Assembly (NCBI GenBank): GCA_039105265.1
Contig: JAPFFF010000005.1
Coordinates: forward strand, 1,364,001 to 1,428,000
Direction of reading: 5' to 3'
DNA from: Tritrichomonas musculus
Taxonomy: Eukaryota > Parabasalia > Tritrichomonadida > Tritrichomonadidae
Length of the DNA stretch: 64,000 nt
The notes under the pieces were generated by a model. That model did not search any database. It was not told where the DNA came from and worked only from the letters and a program-made list of their open reading frames with translations. Positions 1-10,161 of this stretch are shown here, in pieces. How positions within the stretch are numbered: position 1 is the first letter of the stretch; each line of letters begins with the position of its first letter. The translations under genes and the position numbers were made by a program.

Positions 1-756
1 TAATATAAGAGTTATTTTAATACAATTTGGATATCTGAAGCTGTGTCTTATTTAGATTAAAAATTGGTAAAAACAAAAAATATGTAATATTTTCTGGTGT
101 TAGAATTCTTTGTAAAAGTCAGAGTGCAATTTATGCATCAAAACTCAGAGAGGTTCTCACGCAAAATCATCACACTGAAAATACATACTCTATTTAGATC
201 AAATTTGCTTTCTTTTTAAAAAAAATATAAACCAAACAGACTTTTCAAATATTAAACAACTTTTTGTAAAAACCGTACGTTAAGAAGCCGTTTATATTTA
301 AATCACATTTAAGGTTCTCCTTCCTAAAAAAAAATGTAAATTATTCAATATTGAATTAACTCATAGAATAAATAATTCAATAGAGCATTTTTCGGAAAAA
401 GTTTTGGTGAAAAATAAAAAAAAAATTGGCCTCAAAGATTAAATCTTATTTATTCAAAAATTTATTGATTTTTTAATTCTATGATTTCTATCTGTAAAAA
501 AACGAAATCGATAAGATTTCATAAAAATATTTTTATCAAATCATTTGAAATATATATCTATATAAATTTAATATTTTAATTTATTTTTAAAAACGATATT
601 TATGCATATTTTATTTGTGAAATCCCATTGAATTTTTTCTTTTAAATTAAAAATATTCTTTCCAAAGCAACAATGAACTTTATAATATAAAAAAAAGAAT
701 TGAAATTTATCCAAATACTTTTTTGATCCAAATCTCAGATTTTTAAAGAAACCAAA

Positions 757-1137
757 TACCCTTCTCCCACATAATTTCGTACAAGGGTATTTTATAAAAG
801 GGTAATTTATATAGAAAAAAGTACGTTTATTTTTATAATATTACAAGAAAATGATTTATTTGGGGAAGTTCTTGAGATCGTGAAATATAAACGAAATATG
901 TTTATATATCCTTATTAAAGAATGATTGTACAAATTTTCATCGAAATTCGTTAACCTCGTTTTTCGTGATATTTAATTATGTCTTCATTCATTAAATTTC
1001 AATGCACAATCTCTTTATATTGAATTTAAAATCCAAATACTATTATACATTTATGCTAATTATAAACTAGGTTTAAAAAAATTACCCTTTTATTCTTTTA
1101 AAATTACCCTTGTGCGAAATTAGGTGGGAAAAGGGTA
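757..1137. mobile_element. Small TA-flanked inverted-repeat element (MITE-like)
   Basis: Two arms of about 55-65 bp face each other at about 757-811 and 1081-1137. The left arm reads ACCCTTCTCCCACATAATTT and continues with ACAAGGGTA. The right arm is its imperfect reverse complement. A TA dinucleotide lies at each outer edge, consistent with a TA target duplication. No coding frame lies inside. This is the structure of a non-autonomous DNA transposon; the parent family is unknown. Confidence 0.6.
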
Positions 1138-1370
1138 TAATTTTAAAGAAGATATTTTAATAAAAAAATTAATGTTTATGCATAGTAAGTACAGAGAACT
1201 TTTGAAATTCAATTTGGTTTCAATTCTACTCAAGAAGAGCTACAAGAAGAGTCCAGAACAAGAGATCTAAAACTTCCAATTCATAAAATTGAAATATTAT
1301 CAAGATTAAATTAGAATGTATTTGCAAAATGATTTAGAGAAAACAATAAGTTCATTACCAGAATAAGTGT

Positions 1371-1377
<7 letters not shown>

Positions 1378-1401
<24 letters not shown>
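1378..1401. repeat. (TA)n microsatellite
   Basis: About 12 uninterrupted TA dinucleotides. Simple repeat with no evident function. Confidence 0.9.
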
Positions 1402-1439
1402 ATGCTCTCAATCTCTATTTTCAATGATAAAAAAAGGTA

Positions 1440-1665
1440 AAAGAAATACATTCATAATTGTTTGGATTACTCCATTATTATGAAATTGAGGGCCTTCTAC
1501 TGGGAATTGTTCAGGACCAAACAGTACAACATTATGTAATTTCTTAACATTACTGAATGCTACATAAAAAGAGCCATGAGCAAATGCATCTTTTGATATA
1601 TTAATTGCAACTTTATTTAATATTTGTCCTTGAACTTTTATGAGCTGTTAACTCATAACACAATT
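1440..1665 (-). pseudogene. PIF1-type helicase C-terminal remnant
   Basis: Read on the minus strand, this stretch encodes the C-terminal signature of PIF1 superfamily-1B helicases: an LTAHK stretch, then GQILNKVAI, then FAHGSFYVAFSNVKKL, which corresponds to the family's HGQxYVALSR motif. Such helicases occur in Helitron transposons and in some large virus-like elements, and the fragment is too short to say which. No start codon or N-terminal ATPase motifs remain nearby. It is a broken relic with at least one break and no intact gene. Confidence 0.6.
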
Positions 1666-2073
1666 TTATTGAGAATTATAAAAACTAATTTATGATCCAT
1701 TTGGTAATTCTTTTTGATAAAAAAATTGTGTTTTTATAGTAAAGCAAATTCAATAGCTTATACATTCATCCCCCAATGATTAAAAAGATGTTAGAATGTA
1801 GTTTATCGTTTTTTTACTTATTGTTTATTAAACTAGACAATAACCGTTTATTAAACTAGAAAGTTTATATTTGCAAGCTACCATCATGCTGGAGATTTTA
1901 AATTTAGTATAATTGCTTGTCAATGATTTTGATTGCTTGTTATTTATCTGCACCTGCTATGCTGATCATGAAATAATCATAGGTCACTTTCAATCATTGG
2001 CTTGTGAGTAGTGATCGTTAAAGAATATCTGTGATTGAAAAGCGGTAAGCTTTTTTTATTACCCCAAATCTGC

Positions 2074-2135
2074 CTCACTTCAAGACGAGGTAGATTCTTG
2101 TATTGAATCAGCTATAGACCTCATCTTGAAGTGAG
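2074..2135. repeat. Imperfect 17-bp inverted repeat
   Basis: CTCACTTCAAGACGAGG at 2074-2090 faces CCTCATCTTGAAGTGAG at 2119-2135, with a single mismatch between arms. It could be a hairpin or the core of an old fold-back element. Flanks are AT-rich with no gene. Confidence 0.7.
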
Positions 2136-2459
2136 TGTTTAAACTCTCAAGATAAATAAGAGCTTTTTTTGATAGAAAGAAACGAAAAACGACCTTTTCA
2201 AAAAGTTTGTGATTTTAATGGCTACATAATTATTCAAAAAGTTTATTGGATTTTTTCGTTCTATTGAATTTGTTTTCTTCATTTATTTGGACATATCCTG
2301 ACAAAAAGTGAGAGGGTTTTAATAGAATCTTTTCCTCAGCCCCATTTATAATATTTTTTGAAAAAAGCATGTTTTTATATAAAGACGATATCATTATAAA
2401 GGAAATATAAGTTTTTTATATTAAAGACCATTCATAAACCATAATTATTAGATATGATT

Positions 2460-2660
2460 CAGATTCCTTCTTTCTGTCTCTCTTTTTTCTCTTTCCTCTA
2501 TTCTTTCAATAAAATAAACATCAACCAATATATCAGAACTGTTTCAGCTGGATTATTTTCTGTCTCATTTCTTTAGCTTTCCTCTCTTCTTTCTTTTTCC
2601 TCTCTCCCTTTTTTATTTCACTCCTTTCTCTTCTCCTTTCTTTCAATAAATTAAACATAA
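2460..2660. repeat. Polypyrimidine-rich spacer
   Basis: A C/T-dominated stretch in which short blocks such as CTCTTTCCTC and TTCTTTCAATAAA recur. It looks like an imperfect local duplication. No gene is seen between the PIF1 remnant and the transposase-like gene that begins at about 2.79 kb. Confidence 0.5.
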
Positions 2661-2793
2661 ACATATATATTTGATTATTTCATAATTATTAATATCTGAT
2701 AAATTTCCGTTGCCTTCTTTTTCACTTCATTCTCTTTGATTTTGATCATCAAACAAACATCAACAAATATTTTGTATCAATAAGAACAGTTTG

Positions 2794-4089
2794 CTAAAAT
2801 TTGCTGTTATGATGATCTTTACTGCGCATTCTTATAATTCCAAATATATGCTCAAGTGGGTTCGTGCCCAACCTATTTAAATGAATAATTGTAACATTAG
2901 GAAAATTTAGTATATCCAGATTTGTCAAAACCGTTGAGAGACAATCTCGTATTATATTTTGTTTAAATGCCATGTGATTTGAATACGAAGTGAGGTGATG
3001 TGGAAAATAATTTTTCTCAAGAATTATTCTAGCTATGTTCAAATATAATAATCTCTTTTCAAATTCTAATTTGTCTGACAATGATGAAAGTAATAATGTG
3101 TATGGTAAAATAAAAATTGAATAATTAAATAATTGATGTTTTCTTAATTCCAAATAATTATTCATTTGAAAAAATAGCAGAGGAAGTTTATCGTGCATCT
3201 TACTAGCCCTGTCATTTCGAAAAACCATTGAAGGTAGATTTAAAATTGAAATCATTTGATTTGGGTCTGTTACAATTGGAATTAGGTGAAAAACGGACCA
3301 GTTTAAGTATATGAAGAGGATCTGACAGGAATAAAGGTTCTGTTATGTAAGGTGAAGTATTATATTTAAATTTATCATAATGTTTTTTAATATTATTTGT
3401 ATGTGATGGAGTGGCAAAAGTGTCGCCATCTGATTAAAATGACACAACTGTTATTTTAACACTTTGAATAATTTTTTCTAATTTTTTTAAATTATAATTG
3501 TGGAATTATTTCCTTTCCCTCCTTTTGATGGAACAATATGAAGTATAAAATTGTTGAGAGAAGGATTTAACGTTTGAACATGATATACGAAATTAGAATC
3601 TATGACTAAACTACTCACATTTTGCATCCATTCTTCGAAAACAGATATAGTGGTACTAGATTGAGTTAAAAGATATTTTCTCATTTGGTATTTCTCTATT
3701 AAGCCATCAACAGTACCATTAGAAAAAATCGATACAGTTGGATTAACTGAACAGGCATCTACTGCCAGAATAACGGGCTCATTTACAGACCAATTTTTAC
3801 TATATTCTTCTGCAATTATTTTTAATTTAGTAGTATTTGTTAAGAAAATCTGAAAATCATTTATAATTTTCTTTTGTTTGTAGAACATAGTTCGAGCGCA
3901 TGGAATTGGTATAAAAAATGATATAAATTCATAAGCTGCGGCTGAAATAAAAAACAACTTTAAACAAATTGTTAAAAGTTGATGGGAAGGCCTCCTAGTA
4001 TTTGGATGTTTTCTTGATAATGCTGATAACTCATCTAAAATTTTAATTTGATTGTTTTTGAACTTGCTTGATTCGCTTTTGAATTTCAT
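2794..4089 (-). pseudogene. Broken transposase-like gene (P-element/THAP9-like motifs)
   Basis: Read on the minus strand, the N-terminal part (3487-4089, ATG at 4089) has VILAVDACSV, resembling the first catalytic Asp of RNase H-fold transposases. The middle (about 3256-3486) contains SDPLHILKLVR, and the C-terminal part (2794-3255) contains LNRLGTNPLEHIFGIIR. The DPxHxLK and NPLExxFGxxR pair is characteristic of P-element-like and related eukaryotic transposases. The frame is interrupted about twice, so the copy is dead. Its terminal repeats were not identified. It lies directly next to the pogo-like element at 4346. Family assignment is tentative; other DDE families share these C-terminal motifs. 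Confidence 0.5.
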
Positions 4090-4345
4090 TTATTGAAAAA
4101 TTGATGTCGGGAACCGGCGATGACCGTACAGATTCATCTTTCAGATAATCTTTCATTATATTTTCATAAACCATTCAAAATGTTTTTAGAACATAAACAA
4201 AAAGTTAAGAAAAATTTTATTATTTTTAGTGACATTCACATTAATGTAACTAATCAAATACTTAATTTTGTTTTAAAAGCAGTGAAGGAATAAATATATT
4301 TAATGTATATATTATAAAAATGATATTTTTATTAATCTTTCCTTA

Positions 4346-6112
4346 TAGTACCGTCGTTTTTGGGAAGAACGTCGGTTTGGGAATGAGAACATTTCACTTT
4401 TTTTTTTTTTATTTTTTAAATTTGAATTTTTTTTAATCGTCTTTTTTTAGTTTTTTGAATTTTTCTCTATAAATAATGGAGGAATATTAGTAATATTTAA
4501 AATATATAATGTAGATATAATTCTTTATTGAAATACCTCTTATTGTAAAATTTGGTGAAAATATGATGATATTATGAGATTGTCGTAAAGTTAATTTTTC
4601 CCTACAAAATTCAAAAAACAAATAGAATTAATATCATATATAATGGGAAAATGCATTTAAAACAATTAAAATAAATAGAAATCATCGAAATCAATTTTTT
4701 TATTATTTTTGTTGAGGCTCTTGATGAAGAGCCTGTGAACGAAGAAAGGCTTTAAACTCATCACAAAAAGTGTCCGATGATGCATCACCATTTACTATGT
4801 TTATTTTAAACCCAGCTGATTCCCAGCCTGAACGAATAAGTTCGTCAAACATGACACTTTGATATGCGTTTTTGATGCGCATTAATTTTCGGGTGAAAAG
4901 TGATGTGTATTTTGGATCACCTGTAATTGAATCATACCGTTTTTTAAACGAATTGAAAATAGACACATCCAGTACTTGACTAATATGACTTGAGTGTGCG
5001 GGCAAAGGAATCATTTTAATGTTACCTATCTTTTCAAGTGATGGCTTAACATTATCATGAAAATGAGATGATAAACCATCTGCAATTACGACACAACGAA
5101 GATTTTGATTAAAAAATGCTCTAACAAATTCCACATAAGGTTTTAAATTATTTTCTATCCAAAATATGGTAGAATCAATATTCATGTAGCCTTTGGGCGT
5201 AGGAAAATAGTTTCCTCTTCGGTAAAAAAAAGTGTCGTCCAAATCGCGATCTAACCGTTTTCTCGACGATAGGAAAAGTGGCATTATATCAGTGCATGCA
5301 GCTGTAACAGCATCTACGACGGAAATGTGCTGAGGATCTGTTTCTCCCCTCCAAAAGGGAGGAACTTTACATCCTTTGATTATATATACACTTTTGCGCT
5401 TGCCTTTGTTGGGCCTCTTTCCGAAGCCCGTTTCATCGAAATTGATTAATAAAAATGGGCATGGAGGATCCTCCATAACATCTTCAATTTCAGAAATATA
5501 TTTATCCACATCTGCGATGGATATATTAGACCTTTCATTGTCTAAAGAAGTGCATGTAACTTTTTCAATTGAATTGTGGTGTCTCATTTTTAAGTCAAGC
5601 AGCCAGTCTCTTGTGAATTCTCTGATGCTTCCCGTTCTTGCTTTAAAGACTTCTGCAGCTGCTAAACGAATGTTTTTCCCAGTCCAACAGTCGTTTGAAA
5701 TTTGTTGGTCATATATAAATTTAATTATTTGCAATTCTTCATCATTCGTTAAAAGCTTCCTTGTAGGAGGACCAGAGGGAGTTTCATTTATTTTTTCATT
5801 ATTTTCTAGTGCAGCATAGTACTTGTTGTTTGATATTCCTAGGAGCTTTGTTATCTCACGGACTGTGATTCTGGGACGAGCAATTTTCAAAAATTAACTT
5901 TACGACATCATATTTTCACCAAATTTTACAATAAGAGGTATTTCAATAAAGAATTATATCTACATTATATATTTTAAATATTACTAATATTTCTCCATTA
6001 TTTATAGAGAAAAATTCAAAAAACTAAAAAAAGACGATTAAAAAAAATTCAAATTTAATAAATAAAAAAAAAAAAAAAGTGAAATGTTCTCATTCCCAAA
6101 CCGACGGTACTA
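4346..6112 (-). mobile_element. Pogo/Tigger-like (Tc1-mariner superfamily) transposon with long TIRs
   Basis: The element is bounded by a TA at each side (4344-4345 and 6113-6114). It has long terminal inverted repeats: about 4346-4599 on the left and 5890-6112 on the right. Both begin TAGTACCGTCG and both carry GGTTTGGGAATGAGAACA and an inner GTCGTAAAGTTAATTTTT. The left arm is longer by a small internal duplication near 4357-4374. A transposase frame occupies most of the interior. TA target, TIRs and a DDD transposase all agree with the Tc1/mariner-pogo group. Confidence 0.85.
4703..5890 (-). CDS. Pogo/Tigger-like DDD transposase
   Basis: Predicted cut-and-paste transposase of about 395 residues, inside the element at 4346-6112. 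The N-terminal part (residues about 5-30, with ITVREITKLLGIS) looks like a helix-turn-helix DNA-binding region. The catalytic RNase H-fold part matches the DDE_1 pattern: NFDETGF (D152), VVIADGLSSH (D271) and QVLDVSIFNSFKK (D308), giving DD36D. The open frame begins right after an in-frame TAA and has no ATG at its 5' end. The first in-frame Met is only near residue 102, past the HTH. Either the start is lost, or a non-ATG start or splicing is used. The rest of the frame is intact, suggesting a fairly recent insertion. Confidence 0.75.
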   Translation of the reverse strand: MKIARPRITVREITKLLGISNNKYYAALENNEKINETPSGPPTRKLLTNDEELQIIKFIYDQQISNDCWTGKNIRLAAAEVFKARTGSIREFTRDWLLDLKMRHHNSIEKVTCTSLDNERSNISIADVDKYISEIEDVMEDPPCPFLLINFDETGFGKRPNKGKRKSVYIIKGCKVPPFWRGETDPQHISVVDAVTAACTDIMPLFLSSRKRLDRDLDDTFFYRRGNYFPTPKGYMNIDSTIFWIENNLKPYVEFVRAFFNQNLRCVVIADGLSSHFHDNVKPSLEKIGNIKMIPLPAHSSHISQVLDVSIFNSFKKRYDSITGDPKYTSLFTRKLMRIKNAYQSVMFDELIRSGWESAGFKINIVNGDASSDTFCDEFKAFLRSQALHQEPQQK

Positions 6113-6780
6113 TAGTAATAAAATGGGAGCGGTCATTTCAACAATGTACACATAATATAATAATAAAAAGTGGTAGATATTCATTTAAATTTTTATTATA
6201 TTCATTGATATTTTTTAAAAAATTATCATACATTGAGAAAAATTAGTTTGACATTCCACTTTTTGAGAGGGCTTCCCCAAAAAAATTTCGTTGCAGCTAC
6301 TCTGCATATGCAGAATTTATCAATCATACTTCTTCTTTCTATCTACATTACTTGCATTTTATACTGATTCTATCCTTTTTTAATGATCTTGAACAATTCA
6401 TCATCAATCTTGATAACTTTTATTCATCAAGACAGTTTTACTCCGCCAAAACAAAATGTTGAAATAATACGTTTTTATGAAAAAGTTTAGGTCAAAAAAA
6501 ATCATTTTACATTAAACGATCATTTTTTTTTTTTAATGAATAAAGATATTTGCTCTGTAAATAGTTATTTATAAATAATTGTTTGAAATTTACTTAGTTT
6601 ACCACATTCATTTGAAGTACTTTCTTTAGATACTCATGGAAAAACTGCTTCAGTAATACAAATTGAATCTCAATATCATTTTGAGTCAATATGACATTTG
6701 TCGTCGTTGAAAGAAATTCATATTAAAACTCATAATAAAAAAAAGAAGTTTATTAAAAATAAAAAATAAAAAAAATAAAA
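6113..6780. other. Spacer downstream of the pogo-like element
   Basis: AT-rich sequence of 668 bp. No coding frame, repeat pair or RNA gene was recognised apart from homopolymer runs. Confidence 0.5.
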
Positions 6781-7917
6781 TCATATACGCTTTGCGCGAG
6801 AATTACGAGAAGATAGAGAAGAATCTAATCTCCTTAATTCATTCTGTAATTGCTTATTCTCTTCTGTAAGCTCTTTAATTTCATTATTAATAAGAGTAAT
6901 TTCTTGATCTGTATGGCGACATTCTCTTTGCATTGCTTGAACTTGGCTTACATATGATCTTGTGTCGTTTATGGTTTGATCATCTCTAGTCTGTGATTGA
7001 TAAATTGTTGATTTCATTCTTTCAATATCCTTTAATGTTGTTTGTAATTGGGTTTCATGGTGCTTTTCTAATTGTGCTAAAACTTTTTCAAGATTAGTTT
7101 TCTTTGATGTAACTGCCTTTAATTGCTGATCTAGCCTTTGCTTTTCATTTGCATATTGTTCAGAAAGAGCATCTAAATGCGTTTTGTATTTATCTTCGCG
7201 TTGCTTAATCTCTCTTTGATATCTTCCTATTTCGTTTTCATGTTCTCTTTCTCGAACATCAACTGCAATAAAACATTCATCTATTTTAGCTTTAACATCA
7301 CGGAGTTCTTCACGAGTAATGGCAGCAAGTTCTGACAATTGCTGCTCAAGTTCTTGAATTCTTTGCTTATTCTGTAATGAAATTGTCTTCGACTGTTGAA
7401 ATAGACGGTTTCTTGATTGACTCATTGCGAATGCAGATTCATTTGCAGATGACTTAAGGGCATTAAGCTCATGGCGCAAATCTTCAAGTTGAGCTCTTTT
7501 TTCTGTAACAATTGTTTCAGAATGAGATTCTGCCCAATCTTCAGCTTCTTTTAGAGCCTTCAAAAAGTTTGCTTGGAGGGTTTGAATTTCTTCTTCATGA
7601 TCGGATTTGATTTTTTGTATTTCTGCCTCTTGTTCTGCTTTCAAATGTGCAATATCAACATCATCAAAAGAGTTGTCAGAACTCTCTAATTCAGAATCGT
7701 TTTGCTCGGCTTCATTGAACATGTCTTGCTTTTCTTTAACTTCTGCTTGGAGCTTTGCTAACCTTAGTTCGGCTTCGTTAATAGATTCTTCATATTTTCT
7801 AATTTCTTCATCTTTTTGAGAAAGAATTGCTTTGGCTTCTATATTTATTCGCTCTAATTTTGATTGTGAATTTTCTGACTTGCGAGTTCGAGTAGATGAG
7901 GCACTACTTCGATTCAT
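6781..7917 (-). CDS. Coiled-coil protein
   Basis: A 378-residue protein starting at ATG 7917. Almost the whole length is charged and heptad-rich (Glu, Lys, Gln, Leu), predicting a long alpha-helical coiled coil from about residue 20 to 365. The N-terminus (SSASSTRTRKSE) and C-terminus (SSLSSRNSRAKRI) are short basic Ser/Arg-rich tails. No enzymatic motif is visible. Such proteins are very common in trichomonads, where many belong to cytoskeletal structures such as the costa, pelta-axostyle and basal-body apparatus, but this sequence does not show which. Sense-strand AAAAAGTTATG lies about 170 bp upstream, a motif also found before many other genes here. Confidence 0.85.
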   Translation of the reverse strand: MNRSSASSTRTRKSENSQSKLERINIEAKAILSQKDEEIRKYEESINEAELRLAKLQAEVKEKQDMFNEAEQNDSELESSDNSFDDVDIAHLKAEQEAEIQKIKSDHEEEIQTLQANFLKALKEAEDWAESHSETIVTEKRAQLEDLRHELNALKSSANESAFAMSQSRNRLFQQSKTISLQNKQRIQELEQQLSELAAITREELRDVKAKIDECFIAVDVREREHENEIGRYQREIKQREDKYKTHLDALSEQYANEKQRLDQQLKAVTSKKTNLEKVLAQLEKHHETQLQTTLKDIERMKSTIYQSQTRDDQTINDTRSYVSQVQAMQRECRHTDQEITLINNEIKELTEENKQLQNELRRLDSSLSSRNSRAKRI

Positions 7918-8230
7918 GGATTTCTTAAGAAGAATAAACTTAAACGTATGTTCACATCACAATTCTTCAAAATAGAAATTCAATAATACAGGCTCCAAAA
8001 TATAGTTAGTTGCCAAAAATAAAATTTCTAAAAATAAGGATTATTTTGTGTAAATTAAAAAAATTTTTGACGTTACATAACTTTTTGAAAGATTCATAAT
8101 TCTGAAGAGCCAGAGAAATTTTGAACGCTTTGCAGCAAAGCCTTTTCTTAATCAAACATCATAAAGAGGAATCAGAGATAGGTAACAAAAGGGTCTCATT
8201 ATATATATCTATATAATAATATGTTCATTC
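7918..8230. other. Intergenic spacer with gene-proximal motif
   Basis: The spacer separates two genes on the minus strand. It contains CATAACTTTTTGAAAG at about 8079-8094, an instance of the ACTTTTTGA-like motif seen upstream of many genes in this window. No other feature was seen. Confidence 0.4.
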
Positions 8231-9697
8231 TCAATGATCGAGCTTACTAATATCTAGTGTTTTGATATGTATAACAAGTGCTTCAACTGTTGTTAGAGCA
8301 TATTCGAATGGTGGACATAAAACAAATTGTGCTAAATACATATTCATTACATTTGAGAGAAAGAACACATCTGTTGTATCTGAAGCAAGGAATGCTCCGA
8401 AGAATAGAGAAAACATATCATCAAAGCAAGTAGTCTGTATTGCGCTATTTTCATTATTGCGATAAACTTCGTCAATCACGGATAAACTTTTGTGAAATCC
8501 AAAAAGAGTATCAATTGGGTTTGATGCAAACAGAGTCTGTGAAATTTCATCAGCAGCAACTTTCAGCAATTCGTGGCTCCTGAAAAATTCACGAACATTC
8601 ATGTTCGGATCTTCCACGGAAACACAATCTGGTAGAGAGAAGCTACGTATTGGAAATTTTGAAATTCGAATAACTTTTTCAATTAATGATTGATCTGTAT
8701 AACTTTTTTGATTTATAAATGTTTCATCCAACTCCTCCATATTATTGCCATTTTTAACGTGAGTAGTAACCAATTCAAAAACAACCCTGAATAGCATTAA
8801 AAGTGAAATTGATTTTTCTAGCTGACTTAATCGTTTTTTATTAGGAATTATATCTTGACATAATTTAAAAAGAGCATCTGGCCTATTTTCTGATTTTTCT
8901 TTAAGCAAGTCATCAATATTTTTTGAATACAACTCTAAAATACATTGGTAAAGAGATTCTTCGAATTCCATATGCGGCATATAGAATAACTTTTGATCTA
9001 TACACTCTTTTGCTTGGTTAAGAATAGTAGAAAAATATTGTGGAAAATTAGTCAGCCATAAAGGTTGAACATATATATTTTTTTGCAATTGATTTTCAAT
9101 CGGCGTTTGAGCAATAAGACGTTTTAAACATTCTGAAAGATAAATAACGTATGTATCGTTAGTACCCCAATTAATTGTGAAGAAAGATAAAGAGACTGCA
9201 ATAGTGATATTGTCTGGAATTAAATTTGATCTTAATAAGTCTGAAAGTGAATTTATATCTGCTTGCCTTTCCATAATCAAATATAACTTTCTTGATATAA
9301 TTGAAGATTGCGCATCGTATAATAAACCTTGTATATATGTTAATTTTTTGTAGGTAAAACTTTCTTTAATATAATGGGGAATTGATGCCACAGGAACGTC
9401 ATTTTGAATTTTATCAAGTTCGGATTGAAGTTGTTCTCCATACTCTTCTATTGTTGACTCAAAAGATTTAAGATCGCTTAAAGTGCGCTCATGGATATTT
9501 GCTCTACGCTGCGAAAAAGATGATTTTTCATCATTCTCATTGCTATTATTCAGCATGATTTGAATATATTCAGAAATACGTTGATGAGTAGAAATCCATT
9601 GGTCAAAAGTTAGACAATTGTGTTGCTTATTTTGAACATCTATTTCATTGTTTGGATTTACGTCTTGATGCGTCAGATTTGACACATCATTAGACAT
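8231..9697 (-). CDS. VPS9-domain protein, probable Rab5-family GEF
   Basis: A 488-residue protein starting at the first true ATG (9697, MSNDVS). Longer readings would need a TTG start. The C-terminal part (about residues 375-482) fits the VPS9 fold: SNPIDTLFGFHKSL, then the acidic CFDDMFSLFFGAFLA (Asp 426-427, the position of the catalytic Asp of VPS9 GEFs), then FEYALTTVEALVIHI, matching the conserved Y-LT-LEAA ending. The N-terminal 370 residues are helical, with no recognised domain. By family knowledge, such proteins load GTP on Rab5/Rab22-type GTPases at early endosomes. A Rab5/Rab24-like gene lies at 45 kb. The VPS9 call rests on motif reading, not on a profile search. Confidence 0.65.
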   Translation of the reverse strand: MSNDVSNLTHQDVNPNNEIDVQNKQHNCLTFDQWISTHQRISEYIQIMLNNSNENDEKSSFSQRRANIHERTLSDLKSFESTIEEYGEQLQSELDKIQNDVPVASIPHYIKESFTYKKLTYIQGLLYDAQSSIISRKLYLIMERQADINSLSDLLRSNLIPDNITIAVSLSFFTINWGTNDTYVIYLSECLKRLIAQTPIENQLQKNIYVQPLWLTNFPQYFSTILNQAKECIDQKLFYMPHMEFEESLYQCILELYSKNIDDLLKEKSENRPDALFKLCQDIIPNKKRLSQLEKSISLLMLFRVVFELVTTHVKNGNNMEELDETFINQKSYTDQSLIEKVIRISKFPIRSFSLPDCVSVEDPNMNVREFFRSHELLKVAADEISQTLFASNPIDTLFGFHKSLSVIDEVYRNNENSAIQTTCFDDMFSLFFGAFLASDTTDVFFLSNVMNMYLAQFVLCPPFEYALTTVEALVIHIKTLDISKLDH

Positions 9698-10126
9698 TTT
9701 GAAAACGAGCAAATTTTATCAAATTTTGTTATCGTTCATTTCATCTTGAAATATCAAGATCTTTGTTTGATGGAATTAAAACCAGTTGCTTATTTCGTAA
9801 AAAATAATATTTTATTCTTTTTTGAATTTTTGGGAATTTTTGAAGCCCAATTGCTTTTTATTATTAATACATTTTTTCAAATTATGGTATAATATTTAAT
9901 ATTTATTTAATTAATGCCAAATAAAACTAGTATGCAACACGAATAGACTTTTTTTAACCCTTATTTTAAAACCAATGTGAAAATTGATATCAATCAATAT
10001 CAAAATCATTGTGAAAAAGAGAAATTTTAAGATATTAAATGTCAGTCTGACTCATTTTAATGTTTAAATTAATTATTTATTAAAAAATAAAAAAGACTCT
10101 AAATTCAAAATTTAATACTTTACAAA

Positions 10127-10161
10127 AACGGTTATAGGGGTTTTGGTCGACCTTTTCAATG
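10127..10161 (+). promoter_or_regulatory. M3 plus M5 core promoter of the uL23 gene
   Basis: AACGGTTA at 10127-10134 fits the published Trichomonas vaginalis M3 core-promoter consensus, which resembles a Myb site. CCTTT at 10151-10155 fits the M5 element, which replaces the Inr at some start sites. The ATG is at 10159, so the leader would be only a few nucleotides. Between them lies the 8-bp palindrome GGTCGACC (10145-10152). Confidence 0.65.
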
